From Rhodoferax sp. (GTDB taxonomy: Bacteria; Pseudomonadota; Gammaproteobacteria; Burkholderiales; Burkholderiaceae_C), in contig NZ_JAUYQD010000018.1 of the NCBI RefSeq assembly GCF_030697375.1, positions 124,001-188,000 on the forward strand: a stretch of 64,000 nucleotides of DNA. The letters run 5' to 3'. This document shows positions 31,921 through 38,977 of this stretch, piece by piece. Every line of letters starts with the position of its first letter. Position 1 is the stretch's first letter. The notes below the pieces were generated by a model. The model made no database searches. It saw only the letters and a program-made list of their open reading frames with translations, and had not been told where the DNA came from. The position numbers and the translations under genes were made by a program.

Positions 31921-32448
31921 TCACTTCCGGGCCTCCCCGGGCGGCATAGGAAGGGCGGCGCGCAATGCACCCAAGAGGTTGTTCATGGCCGATGACGCCT
32001 CGGCGGCGCGCACGTCACAGCGGCGCAGGGAGTTACGCGTAACCCCCTGGGCAAACGCATCCGCAATGGCATGCTGCACCTCGGCCTGCGCCGCGACCAT
32101 CTGCCAGTTCAGGGTGAGCGGGTCATCCACACTGGCGGGAATGGCCTTCACCAGGTCATAGCCCAGGGCCGATGCCATGGCCTGCAAGATGGCGGCATTG
32201 CCGGTTACCTCTTGCATGGTCACCGCTTCGCGCAAGGTCAGGTGGTGCGTATTGATGTTGACGCTGACCTTGTGCATCAGCGTGTTTTGCGAAACCCCCA
32301 TGCGCACTGCCAAGGCGGGCACACCACCGGGGTAGTTGTGGGCGGTGTGGTAGGCCGCGTCCAACACATCGAGCGCCTTCACCGCTGTAGGAATGTCCTC
32401 ATCTTCGCCGTAGCCAGGAGCGCCCGGAATTGAGATAGTTGACCTCAT
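31921..32448 (-). CDS. CII-like phage regulatory protein (Phage_CP76 family)
   Basis: A 175-residue regulator. The conserved core (ALDVLDAAYHTAHNYPGG, VPALAVRMGVSQNTLMHKV, LTLREAVTMQEVTGNAAI) is that of the CP76/CII family of P2-related and other betaproteobacterial phages, DNA-binding factors that promote lysogeny. The start at 32448 has GAGG nine bases upstream and begins just before the conserved core. It lies between the Cro-like gene and the primase in the leftward operon, like cII in lambda. Confidence 0.85.
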   Translation of the reverse strand: MRSTISIPGAPGYGEDEDIPTAVKALDVLDAAYHTAHNYPGGVPALAVRMGVSQNTLMHKVSVNINTHHLTLREAVTMQEVTGNAAILQAMASALGYDLVKAIPASVDDPLTLNWQMVAAQAEVQHAIADAFAQGVTRNSLRRCDVRAAEASSAMNNLLGALRAALPMPPGEARK

Positions 32449-32639
32449 GGAAACCTCACTGAATAAAAGAGCCCACCACCCCAGCCTGGCCAATGCGGCG
32501 CGTCTTCCCACGCGCCAAAGTCAGGGAGTCGGTGAATGCAACCAAGCGGGTTGGAGTGGTGGCGGGCGAAATGGGTGGGGATCCGCAGTCGCAGGACAAT
32601 GGCGTTCTCACGCAACCAAAATCAGCATAAGGGATCCCC

Positions 32640-32852
32640 ATGAAAAACGAACACTTTCCAGTCAATGCACAAACCTTGAACGCAATGGTTTCGTCAGTTG
32701 GCGCACTGGCAATGGTGTTCGCCCGGCAACTTACACCCGAGCAGCGAGAAGGAATGGCGACAGACCTGGCCAAGTTGGCCATCAATGCAGAAAAGAATGG
32801 AGACCCCGTGCTGGAGACGCTGCTAATGGACATGCACCGGGCTATTCGGTAA
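32640..32852 (+). CDS. Small phage protein, opposite strand between CII and Cro-like genes
   Basis: A 70-residue helical protein (MKNEHFPVNAQTLNAMVSSV, then FARQLTPEQREGMATDLAKL). AAGGGA stands before the ATG, giving a good ribosome site. It is transcribed against the leftward lytic operon, so it might be expressed in the lysogen or act antisense to the cro-cII transcript (inference). No family is recognised. Confidence 0.65.
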   Translation: MKNEHFPVNAQTLNAMVSSVGALAMVFARQLTPEQREGMATDLAKLAINAEKNGDPVLETLLMDMHRAIR

Positions 32853-32935
32853 CGTTAAACAGCCGCGTCTCGCACCATTGGCGAAATCGCGCGATCAGTG
32901 CAAGCTGGTTGCGTCTGCGCCTCCACGCGATGGGC

Positions 32936-33301
32936 TTACGCGGCCGCATGCTCAGAGCCTCCGGCAGCTTGACAATCCGCAACACCGCCGGGCGCGGCCG
33001 AATCATGATTGGCATCATGATTTTCCCCAGCCTGAACCGCTACAGTTTCAGTAGCGGCCTGCGCAGTATTCGCGGGGGCCTGGGCCAGTTCTGGCCAAAT
33101 ATGAGGCCAATCATCAGGGCGCAGCTCTTGCCGAGTTACCGCCTTCCTCGACTCCTTTTCAATGGCCACGCAAATGGCAGGTGCCAACTTGGTGGTGCCA
33201 TACGAAAAATTATTCAGATGCCCGACCGATGTACCGACCTTGTCAGCAAAGGCTTTGCGGTCTACCGGCGCGAGGCCGAAGAAATAGGATTTGAATTTCA
33301 T
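32936..33301 (-). CDS. Cro/YdaS-like transcriptional regulator
   Basis: A 121-residue DNA-binding protein. The N-terminal helix-turn-helix (VDRKAFADKVGTSVGHLNNF, followed by SYGTTKLAPAICVAIEKES) matches the YdaS/Cro type; the C-terminal 50 residues are Ala/Glu/His-rich and probably disordered. It diverges from the S24 repressor and leads the lytic operon, the place of cro. The ATG at 33301 has no Shine-Dalgarno sequence and lies where the strong promoter predicted at 33308-33337 should start transcription, so the mRNA may be leaderless. Confidence 0.82.
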   Translation of the reverse strand: MKFKSYFFGLAPVDRKAFADKVGTSVGHLNNFSYGTTKLAPAICVAIEKESRKAVTRQELRPDDWPHIWPELAQAPANTAQAATETVAVQAGENHDANHDSAAPGGVADCQAAGGSEHAAA

Positions 33302-33307
33302 TGCGGC

Positions 33308-33337
33308 ATTAAACCATTTGGTTGCAAACAATGTCAA
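33308..33337 (-). promoter_or_regulatory. Predicted leftward lytic promoter (PR-like)
   Basis: On the minus strand: TTGACA (33337-33332), an 18-base spacer, then TTTAAT (33313-33308). The first element is a perfect consensus -35. The predicted start falls on or next to the ATG at 33301. The -10 is covered by the 14-bp operator-like element. Confidence 0.75.
33309..33322. promoter_or_regulatory. Operator-like element O1
   Basis: TTAAACCATTTGGT, containing the inverted repeat ACCA-TT-TGGT (AACCA/TGGTT when extended). It is identical to the elements at 35292 and, inverted, 35321. It overlaps the -10 of the leftward promoter, as expected for a repressor or Cro binding site. Confidence 0.75.
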
Positions 33338-33367
33338 CACCGTTTAGTTTCTTTTGGATGATTCACT

Positions 33368-34078
33368 ATGGAAATGAGTGATGACGCCCTTATTCGACTT
33401 GCAAATCTGAAATCCCTGGGGTGGGGCCCGACAGACCTCGCCAATAAAGTCGGCAATAGCTATCAGTACTGGCGAGATCTGCTGGCAGGAAATAAATCGT
33501 TTGGAGAAAAGGCTGCACGAAACATAGAGGAGAAACTTAGCTTGCCTCGTGGATGCCTAGACTTGGCGCACGGATGCGGTGTTCAGAATGTTGATTCTGA
33601 AGCTCGAAAATCAATCAAAATAGTCAGCATCAGGAATAAGCAAAACAAGCCGGACGAGCTTGTCATTCCTCAATTCGACACGGGGGGAGCAATGGGGAGC
33701 GGTTTGTTACTAAGGGATCAGCCTGGAGTCATCCAGAGTTGGGTTGTCAATGCCGAGTGGGTTCAGAAGAACATCAAAAGCCACACCGGGGCCGCAAACC
33801 TGTGCATCGTTACCGGCTTTGGTGATTCGATGAAAGGCATGTTCAATTCTGGCGACCCCCTGGTCCTCGACAAAGGGGTTACATCCGTTGAATTCGATGC
33901 GGTCTACTTCTTTCGGGTTGAAAATGAAGGCTTCATTAAACGCCTGCAGCGCATCCCCGGCGAGGGCTTGCGCGTGCTGTCAGAAAACAAAAAATATGAC
34001 TCTTGGACCGTTAAGCCCGGAATGGACTTTGAGGTCTTTGGCCGGGTTGTCAAGGCCTGGCAAGGCGAAGATTTTTAA
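33368..34078 (+). CDS. CI-like repressor with S24 (LexA/UmuD) peptidase domain
   Basis: A 236-residue prophage repressor. The N-terminal domain (DDALIRLANLKSLGWGPTDL, then ANKVGNSYQYWRDLLAG) is helix-turn-helix. Residues about 95-230 are a LexA-like S24 domain with the serine in TGFGDSMKGMFNSGD and the lysine in GFIKRLQRIPG. RecA-stimulated self-cleavage would couple induction to DNA damage (family knowledge). It is divergent from the Cro-like gene across a 66-base operator region. Codon use is more AT-rich than neighbouring genes, common for repressors. Confidence 0.92.
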   Translation: MEMSDDALIRLANLKSLGWGPTDLANKVGNSYQYWRDLLAGNKSFGEKAARNIEEKLSLPRGCLDLAHGCGVQNVDSEARKSIKIVSIRNKQNKPDELVIPQFDTGGAMGSGLLLRDQPGVIQSWVVNAEWVQKNIKSHTGAANLCIVTGFGDSMKGMFNSGDPLVLDKGVTSVEFDAVYFFRVENEGFIKRLQRIPGEGLRVLSENKKYDSWTVKPGMDFEVFGRVVKAWQGEDF

Positions 34079-34132
34079 AGCTGCGCCACATAGGCCAACA
34101 GATTGAGACCCAAATAACAGCGGGAGAAGTGA

Positions 34133-34543
34133 GTGGTTTTCGTAAAAATTGCAATGTTGGTTTTTTGGAATATATTTGCGTTTGCCATGGGAACGGAAAC
34201 CGGAGGCCTCAATACTTTTGGGAAATTCGCCGCCTTCTCTTTTTTCATTTCCGCACCGGCTTTGTATTTGCTCCCCACCTACGAGGCCTGGAAAAGAGAA
34301 CAACCAAACTTGACTCCCATTGCGCTTGTCAACGTCCTGCTGGGTTGGACGCTGGTGGGCTGGGTTATTGCCATTTCGTGGGCATGCAAAAAGCAAGGCT
34401 CTCCAACTGAGGCAGCGGCAGCCCCTGATCCGGTTGTAACAAGTGCCACCCATTTGGAAAGCAAGAAATGCCCATTTTGCGCCGAGGACATTAAACGTGA
34501 GGCCTTAAAGTGCAAGCACTGCGGAAGCATGATCTCGCTCTAA
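34133..34543 (+). CDS. Superinfection immunity-type membrane protein with zinc ribbon
   Basis: A 136-residue protein. Two hydrophobic helices (KFAAFSFFISAPALYLLP and LVNVLLGWTLVGWVIAISWA) carry the LLPTYEAWKREQPNLTPI loop typical of the superinfection-immunity family (T4 Imm-like), which blocks DNA entry of later phages. The C-terminus is a four-cysteine zinc ribbon (KKCPFCAEDIKREALKCKHC). The GTG at 34133 follows GGAGAAG. Being next to the repressor, it is likely expressed in the lysogen (inference). Confidence 0.8.
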   Translation: MVFVKIAMLVFWNIFAFAMGTETGGLNTFGKFAAFSFFISAPALYLLPTYEAWKREQPNLTPIALVNVLLGWTLVGWVIAISWACKKQGSPTEAAAAPDPVVTSATHLESKKCPFCAEDIKREALKCKHCGSMISL

Positions 34544-35013
34544 ATGCTCTCATTTTCATAGCGGCATGCGCACTGTCCACGGTAGCTGTTGCCGGAAATC
34601 GCCAACTATGCATGGTCGTAGCGATCACAGATGGCGACACGCTCAAGGTGCGCTGCGGTGAGCCCGGCGCCTTTGAGCAAATTACCATCCGCCTAGGCGC
34701 TATCGACGCACCCGAGAAGAAGATGCCGTTTGGCAACCGCTCCAAGCAGACCTTGAGCGATCTTTGCTACCAAGTGCAGGCCACCATCACGCCAAAGACC
34801 AAAGACCGTTACGGACGCACGGTGGGCGATGTGGAGTGCCGGGGTCTGGATGCCGGGGCTGAACAAATTAGGACAGGCATGGCCTGGGTGTATGAGCGCT
34901 ATGCCAAGGGCTACGAGGCCTTGTACCCGCTACAGGAAGCCGCGCGGTCGGCCCAGGTAGGGCTGTGGAGTGATCCAGCACCAGTGCCACCCTGGGAGTG
35001 GCGTCACCAGTAG
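34510..35013 (+). CDS. Exported thermonuclease-family (SNase-like) nuclease
   Basis: A 167-residue nuclease. A hydrophobic N-terminus (LNALIFIAACALSTVAVAG) looks like a signal peptide ending near VAVAGN. The SNase fold follows: VVAITDGDTLKVRC, IRLGAIDAPEKKMPFGNRSK with the catalytic-type Arg and Asp, and KDRYGRTVGDVEC. It probably acts in the periplasm on nucleic acid, perhaps against incoming DNA or for nutrient release. The GTG start lies inside the end of the immunity gene (34-base overlap); an exact start is uncertain. Confidence 0.82.
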   Translation: MQALRKHDLALNALIFIAACALSTVAVAGNRQLCMVVAITDGDTLKVRCGEPGAFEQITIRLGAIDAPEKKMPFGNRSKQTLSDLCYQVQATITPKTKDRYGRTVGDVECRGLDAGAEQIRTGMAWVYERYAKGYEALYPLQEAARSAQVGLWSDPAPVPPWEWRHQ

Positions 35014-35059
35014 TGCGAATGGAAATGCAAGCAAATGGCCAACTTCATACTTCATTGGC

Positions 35060-35167
35060 ATGAGAATGACTTACGAGCAACGAAAAGAAGCTCTTGGTCT
35101 TGAGGTTGCGCGCCGGAAAGCAAAGCGCATCGATCCGCCGAACGGACGCAACGCTTTACCCGCATGA
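35060..35167 (+). CDS. Possible 35-residue phage peptide
   Basis: A short open frame, MRMTYEQRKEALGLEVARR and on to NGRNALPA, charged and helical. No clear ribosome site precedes it. It ends 21 bases before a strong terminator, so it would be the last gene of the repressor transcript. Its reality is uncertain. Confidence 0.35.
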   Translation: MRMTYEQRKEALGLEVARRKAKRIDPPNGRNALPA

Positions 35168-35187
35168 GCGCAGCCACTCCACCGCCC

Positions 35188-35211
35188 AACCGCCCCCGAG
35201 GCGGTTTTTTT
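35188..35211 (+). terminator. Intrinsic terminator of the repressor operon
   Basis: AACCGCC and GGCGGTT form a perfect 7-bp stem around CCCGA, followed by a seven-T run. It closes the repressor - immunity - nuclease unit before the early promoter region. Confidence 0.88.
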
Positions 35212-35291
35212 ACGCCCCTTGTTTCCCTGCCTGGATTGCGCAGTATGCAACGCGGCGACTTTTGATGCCTAGTGAAAATATTTATGCAGAT

Positions 35292-35305
35292 TTAAACCAT
35301 TTGGT
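35292..35305. promoter_or_regulatory. Operator-like element O2
   Basis: TTAAACCATTTGGT, identical to the element beside the Cro-like gene. It ends one base before the -35 of the rightward early promoter. Confidence 0.75.
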
Positions 35306-35306
35306 G

Positions 35307-35335
35307 TTGACCGCACAAAAACCAAATGGTTTAAT
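35307..35335 (+). promoter_or_regulatory. Predicted rightward early promoter (PL-like)
   Basis: TTGACC (35307-35312), 17-base spacer, TTTAAT (35330-35335). It lies between and over two operator-like elements and 38 bases before the first early gene (GTG at 35374). Confidence 0.78.
35321..35334. promoter_or_regulatory. Operator-like element O3 (inverted)
   Basis: ACCAAATGGTTTAA, the exact reverse complement of O1 and O2. It covers the -10 of the early promoter; with O2 it forms an inverted pair separated by 15 bases. Confidence 0.75.
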
Positions 35336-35373
35336 TCCACTCAAGCCGCAAATCCAGCGGCAAGGAGTGAAAA

Positions 35374-35838
35374 GTGCAGACAACCCAACAGCAGCCAGCG
35401 GACCGCCAGAGCCTTGTCAAAACCTGGCAAACCCATCTGCGGTTTAACGGGCGCGAGCCACGCACCCTGTACGAGTTGGGCGTGGCCGTGGCGGACCACC
35501 AACACCGTCAGCGCCTGGCCGATTTGAAGGCGATAGCCAAGAAGCTGGAGCTGATCGACGCGCTGCTGCCCGCCCTGGATGCGCAGGGCATCCACATTGC
35601 CGGGCGGGAAATGTACAGCCTGGACAGTGGCAAGACCATCAAAATCACCAACTACGTTTACCCAGATGACAAGTTGCACCAAGCGCTGCTGGCGCTCGGC
35701 TTCCGCGAGGTGGAGCGCAAGGAGCTTTATACCGGCGCACGCACCGACCATGCGGCACTTAAACAAGGACGGTTGACGATCAGCATTGAGGTGTCCAAGC
35801 TGCCAACCGCCAAGCCCGCAACGGAGGTTGCAGCGTGA
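35374..35838 (+). CDS. First early-operon gene, unknown function
   Basis: A 154-residue soluble protein. AAGGAG precedes the GTG start at a good distance. The middle is predicted helical (RLADLKAIAKKLELIDALLP), followed by a strand-rich part (AGREMYSLDSGKTIKITNYV). Leading an operon under the operator-controlled promoter suggests an early takeover or recombination function, but no motif supports a specific role. It overlaps the next gene by four bases (GTGA). Confidence 0.7.
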   Translation: MQTTQQQPADRQSLVKTWQTHLRFNGREPRTLYELGVAVADHQHRQRLADLKAIAKKLELIDALLPALDAQGIHIAGREMYSLDSGKTIKITNYVYPDDKLHQALLALGFREVERKELYTGARTDHAALKQGRLTISIEVSKLPTAKPATEVAA

Positions 35839-36011
35839 GCGCCCTGTTCTTCGACTCCCGCTCGTGGCTGGCCGCGCTGGTGATCACCTTTCTACTGGGC
35901 TCGGTGGGCCTCTATCTGGATGGCTTTGGCCCGGACGATATCGCCACCGAAGCCACCATCGCGGCCGACTTGGCCGACGCCGCGCAGGCCGCGCAAGGGG
36001 GCGCCCAATGA
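35835..36011 (+). CDS. Small single-pass membrane protein
   Basis: A 58-residue product with a GTG start overlapping the previous stop. A single hydrophobic helix (WLAALVITFLLGSVGLYL) is followed by an acidic alanine-rich tail (DLADAAQAAQGGAQ). It ends by ATGA overlap with the next gene, so it belongs to the coupled chain. Function unknown. Confidence 0.6.
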   Translation: MSALFFDSRSWLAALVITFLLGSVGLYLDGFGPDDIATEATIAADLADAAQAAQGGAQ

Positions 36012-36322
36012 GCTGCAACGACTATTGCTGTAACCACGGATGCAACCAGGAACGCGACTGCCCTGCCCGCGCCAAGCCTGCGCAGGTAGCGCCCTACAAG
36101 CCCAAGGTGCGCCGCGAGTGCGGGGAGCTGGGCGTGTGCCAGAGCATGGAGCCCCGCTGCGAGATTTGCGCCTGCGACGCTGGCAATGTGCAGGCCCAGG
36201 AGCCGCACCCCAGCAACTGGGACTCGATTGCCCACTACGCCGCCGTTTTGCTGGCACGCGCCCTGACCGTCATCGCCGTGTGCGGGTTTGCGGGCTACGC
36301 CTATGTGCGGTGGTTGCCATGA
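36008..36322 (+). CDS. Cysteine-rich small membrane protein
   Basis: A 104-residue protein. The N-terminal half contains about twelve cysteines (MSCNDYCCNHGCNQERDCPA, GELGVCQSM, CEICACDAG), probably metal-binding or disulfide-bonded; the C-terminal part is one membrane helix (AVLLARALTVIAVCGFAGYA). ATGA overlaps on both sides place it firmly in the operon. No named family is recognised. Confidence 0.65.
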   Translation: MSCNDYCCNHGCNQERDCPARAKPAQVAPYKPKVRRECGELGVCQSMEPRCEICACDAGNVQAQEPHPSNWDSIAHYAAVLLARALTVIAVCGFAGYAYVRWLP

Positions 36323-36714
36323 TGCAGTCCACCGGCATCCTCTTCACCAGCAAGACCAAGCCACTGCTGACCAAAGCGCTTGACGGCACCTTTGCGCTCA
36401 CCCTGCTGGCATTCGACCGCATTGGCCCACACACCGTAGAGCCTTGGCGCATCACGTACTTTGGCCCCGAGGCCAAGGTATTTTGGGACACCAACCAAGC
36501 CGCGCTGATGCAACCCGGTCAGCCGCTGGCAATAGAGGCACAACGGCAACGCGCCTTCGACACCGGTGGCCGCTTTGGCGTAGCGCCCGAGATACACGCC
36601 ACCGTGACCCGCATGGCGCTGGCCCCACTTGCGCACCAAAAGACCACGCAGCCCGCACAAACCGTGCGTGAGCAGCTATCGAATTCAGAGCAAACACAAG
36701 AGCAACACGTATGA
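36319..36714 (+). CDS. Early phage protein of unknown function
   Basis: A 131-residue soluble protein (MMQSTGILFTSKTKPLLTKA; later PWRITYFGPEAKVFWDTNQA). Strand-rich first half, polar and Gln-rich end (REQLSNSEQTQEQ). Start and stop overlap the neighbours by four bases. No function can be assigned. Confidence 0.6.
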   Translation: MMQSTGILFTSKTKPLLTKALDGTFALTLLAFDRIGPHTVEPWRITYFGPEAKVFWDTNQAALMQPGQPLAIEAQRQRAFDTGGRFGVAPEIHATVTRMALAPLAHQKTTQPAQTVREQLSNSEQTQEQHV

Positions 36715-36920
36715 CCGAACCCATTGTCAGCATCGCCAAGATCAAAGCCGAGGCCTTGGCCTCAGCACGCCTTTACACCGACATCAATGCCGCCTGCCCC
36801 TACCCATTCGGCACCCAGGCAGCCAATGTTTTCAAAGTGGAATTTTTGTGGGCGCGTGAGTCCGTTCTGGCCGTGGAAAAAGCGCGCAAAACGTTGAATT
36901 TGAGCGAGGTGCAATCGTGA
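36711..36920 (+). CDS. Small early phage protein
   Basis: A 69-residue helical protein (VSIAKIKAEALASARLYTDI; ARESVLAVEKARKTLNLSEV). It overlaps both neighbours by four bases. It may be a small accessory of the clamp-like protein encoded next, but this is only positional. Confidence 0.55.
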   Translation: MTEPIVSIAKIKAEALASARLYTDINAACPYPFGTQAANVFKVEFLWARESVLAVEKARKTLNLSEVQS

Positions 36921-37669
36921 ACACCACCCCAAAGCCAAACACCAACGTCCGAATCAAGTTCGGAGCACGCCACTTGCCACGGCTGGCGCTTTTCATGGCG
37001 ACACACGACATTCGCTATTACCTGAATGGCATCCGCATTGAACGGGCTGAGATTGGAGGCATCTACCTGGTGGCGTGCGACGGCCACACACTCGCAGTGA
37101 TCCACGACAAAGATGGCTCCATGGAGGGCGTCGACGGTGATGGCGTGATCATGCGGGCGTCACCTGGTTTGGTGCAAGCCTGCAAGATCACACGCCGACT
37201 GCGCTCTGCACCAGGCGGCTCCAACGTCATCGTCACCGGCGCCCGCGTGTCCGTGGCCAACGACTTTGACCAAGAGAACTCTGATTTTGAATTGTTCGTG
37301 CAGCCCGGAACGACATGGATCGAAGGAGTTTTTCCAAACTGGCGCAAGGTGTTGCCGGACTTTGAGAAGCTGCAGCCTGGATTCGCATCCCAGGTGAATG
37401 GCGGCTACTTGGCGCGGTATTCGAAGATGAACAGCGATCAGTATGTTGGTTTGGTGTTCTGGAGCGAAGGAAAGGACGGCCCGGTAGTTGTGCAGCACAA
37501 CGATTTGCCGGAAATGATATCCATCATCATGCCGATCCGCTGGGACGCCTGTGACGAAACAAGAGCCCGGCGCCACTTCAAGCAGTCTCCAGTCAAAGCA
37601 ATACCGGTTGAGGCACCGTTGCCGGAACAGCAGCCCAGCGATGCAGCGCCTCTGGGAGTGTCGGCATGA
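36917..37669 (+). CDS. Phage beta-clamp (DnaN)-like protein
   Basis: A 250-residue protein with sliding-clamp features: ARHLPRLALFMATHDIRYYL, GIYLVACDGHTLAVIHDKDG (compare VATDGHRLA of bacterial DnaN) and, near the end, the clamp-like VMP-type strand ISIIMPIRWD. It is about two thirds the length of bacterial beta (366), so it may hold two of the three domains. A role as phage processivity factor or host-clamp decoy is inferred. A sensing or unrelated fold cannot be excluded. Confidence 0.68.
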   Translation: MNTTPKPNTNVRIKFGARHLPRLALFMATHDIRYYLNGIRIERAEIGGIYLVACDGHTLAVIHDKDGSMEGVDGDGVIMRASPGLVQACKITRRLRSAPGGSNVIVTGARVSVANDFDQENSDFELFVQPGTTWIEGVFPNWRKVLPDFEKLQPGFASQVNGGYLARYSKMNSDQYVGLVFWSEGKDGPVVVQHNDLPEMISIIMPIRWDACDETRARRHFKQSPVKAIPVEAPLPEQQPSDAAPLGVSA

Positions 37670-38319
37670 CATGTACAGAAACCACTTTCCTGCACGATGT
37701 GCAAGAGCATCAACTCACCATCATCCGAGACGATGGCGTAAGCCGTCATATCCGGCTGAAACAGCCCGGGACGATGTGCATGCACTTCGACCTCATCACC
37801 TGGCCCGGGTATCTCTGTTACACGGGCGACATGGGGACATACGTGTTTCGTCGCCTGAACGATATGTTCCAGTTTTTCCGCACCGATGCAAATAAGGCAT
37901 GGCTCAAATCCAAGGGGCTGACGTTAGGCGTCAACCTTTCTTACTGGGGCGAGAAGTTGGAAGCGCTGGACCGTGGAGATGGCTACAAGGCGTGGAGCGA
38001 AGAGAAATTCAAAAGCCGCCTGCGCGAGGTATTTGACCAATGGGCGGCAGATGAACTGGTCCCATCCGAAATTGAGGCGGCATGGAAAACCGTTGACTCT
38101 GACGTGATAGACGAAATGAATAACGGCGGCAAGGAAACGGCCTACCGCGCAGCCATGGATTGTGAAATCAACGGCAAACACCCGTTCCGTGACTTTTACG
38201 AGATTGACACCGAGGATTACAGCCACCGCTTTGTGTGGTGCTGCTACGCATTGGCGTGGGGCATTTCCAAATATGACGCGGCGAAGATTGCGACCGCTAC
38301 AGAGGGAGTAGCCGCATGA
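37666..38319 (+). CDS. Early phage protein of unknown function
   Basis: A 217-residue protein seen in many tailed-phage early regions but without assigned role. Notable segments: HLTLIIR-like start region (LHDVQEHQLTIIRDDGVSRH), ITWPGYLCYTGDMGTYVFRR, FKSRLREVFDQWAADELVPS and an aromatic end (HRFVWCCYALAWGISKYD). ATGA overlap with both neighbours. Function not assigned. Confidence 0.62.
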   Translation: MTCTETTFLHDVQEHQLTIIRDDGVSRHIRLKQPGTMCMHFDLITWPGYLCYTGDMGTYVFRRLNDMFQFFRTDANKAWLKSKGLTLGVNLSYWGEKLEALDRGDGYKAWSEEKFKSRLREVFDQWAADELVPSEIEAAWKTVDSDVIDEMNNGGKETAYRAAMDCEINGKHPFRDFYEIDTEDYSHRFVWCCYALAWGISKYDAAKIATATEGVAA

Positions 38320-38975
38320 CCCAGCTATTCACCTCCGCCGCCCGCGAATTGCAGCTTGCAGGCCCCGGCGCGCAGCATGCCGACAACGTACCCGGAATCC
38401 GCGAAATTGCGCACAGCCTGAGCTATGTCAACCGCTTCACCGGCCACGCCAGTCGCGGCTACAGCGTGGCCGAGCACAGCCTGCTGGTGATGATGATCGC
38501 CCGCAATGTTTTTGGCGCCAGCCCGGCCGCCCAGCTTGCAGCGCTGATGCACGACGCCCACGAATGCATCACCGGCGACACGACCAGCCCGGTAAAACAG
38601 GTGCTGGGCAGCGCATGGGCGCAGTTTGAGGCTATACACGAGCACGCCGTGCGCAAGAGCTACGGACTGCTGGGCGTGTTTGAGCAGCACGGCGCCATGA
38701 TCAAAAAATGCGACCTGATTGCCTTGGCCACCGAGCGGCGCGACCTGCTGCCTTACGTCCACCACTGGCACACACCGTGGCCCGTGTTGGACGCCCCTGG
38801 GGCAAAGGTTTTGGCCTGGAATGACGTGAATCTACAGACCCCGCCACCCTTTGACATGGTCAGCACATTCGAGGATGCAGCCCTCGAACTGATGGACCAG
38901 GCGAAATACGAGTTGTGCGTGGCGATTACCAGTCAGGCAGACAGTGAGCGTACGGCGCGGATTCGGGGGAAGTAA
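38316..38975 (+). CDS. HD-superfamily hydrolase (YfbR-like)
   Basis: A 219-residue metal-dependent phosphohydrolase. HD signature: an initial His in SRGYSVAEHSLLVMMIARN, the HD pair in LAALMHDAHECITGDTTSPV, and a distal Asp in MIKKCDLIALATERRDLL. YfbR-like enzymes hydrolyse deoxynucleoside monophosphates; phage versions adjust nucleotide pools. It is two bases upstream of a C5 DNA methyltransferase gene, so a role in pool control for modified DNA is conceivable (inference). Confidence 0.82.
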   Translation: MTQLFTSAARELQLAGPGAQHADNVPGIREIAHSLSYVNRFTGHASRGYSVAEHSLLVMMIARNVFGASPAAQLAALMHDAHECITGDTTSPVKQVLGSAWAQFEAIHEHAVRKSYGLLGVFEQHGAMIKKCDLIALATERRDLLPYVHHWHTPWPVLDAPGAKVLAWNDVNLQTPPPFDMVSTFEDAALELMDQAKYELCVAITSQADSERTARIRGK

Positions 38976-38977
38976 GC

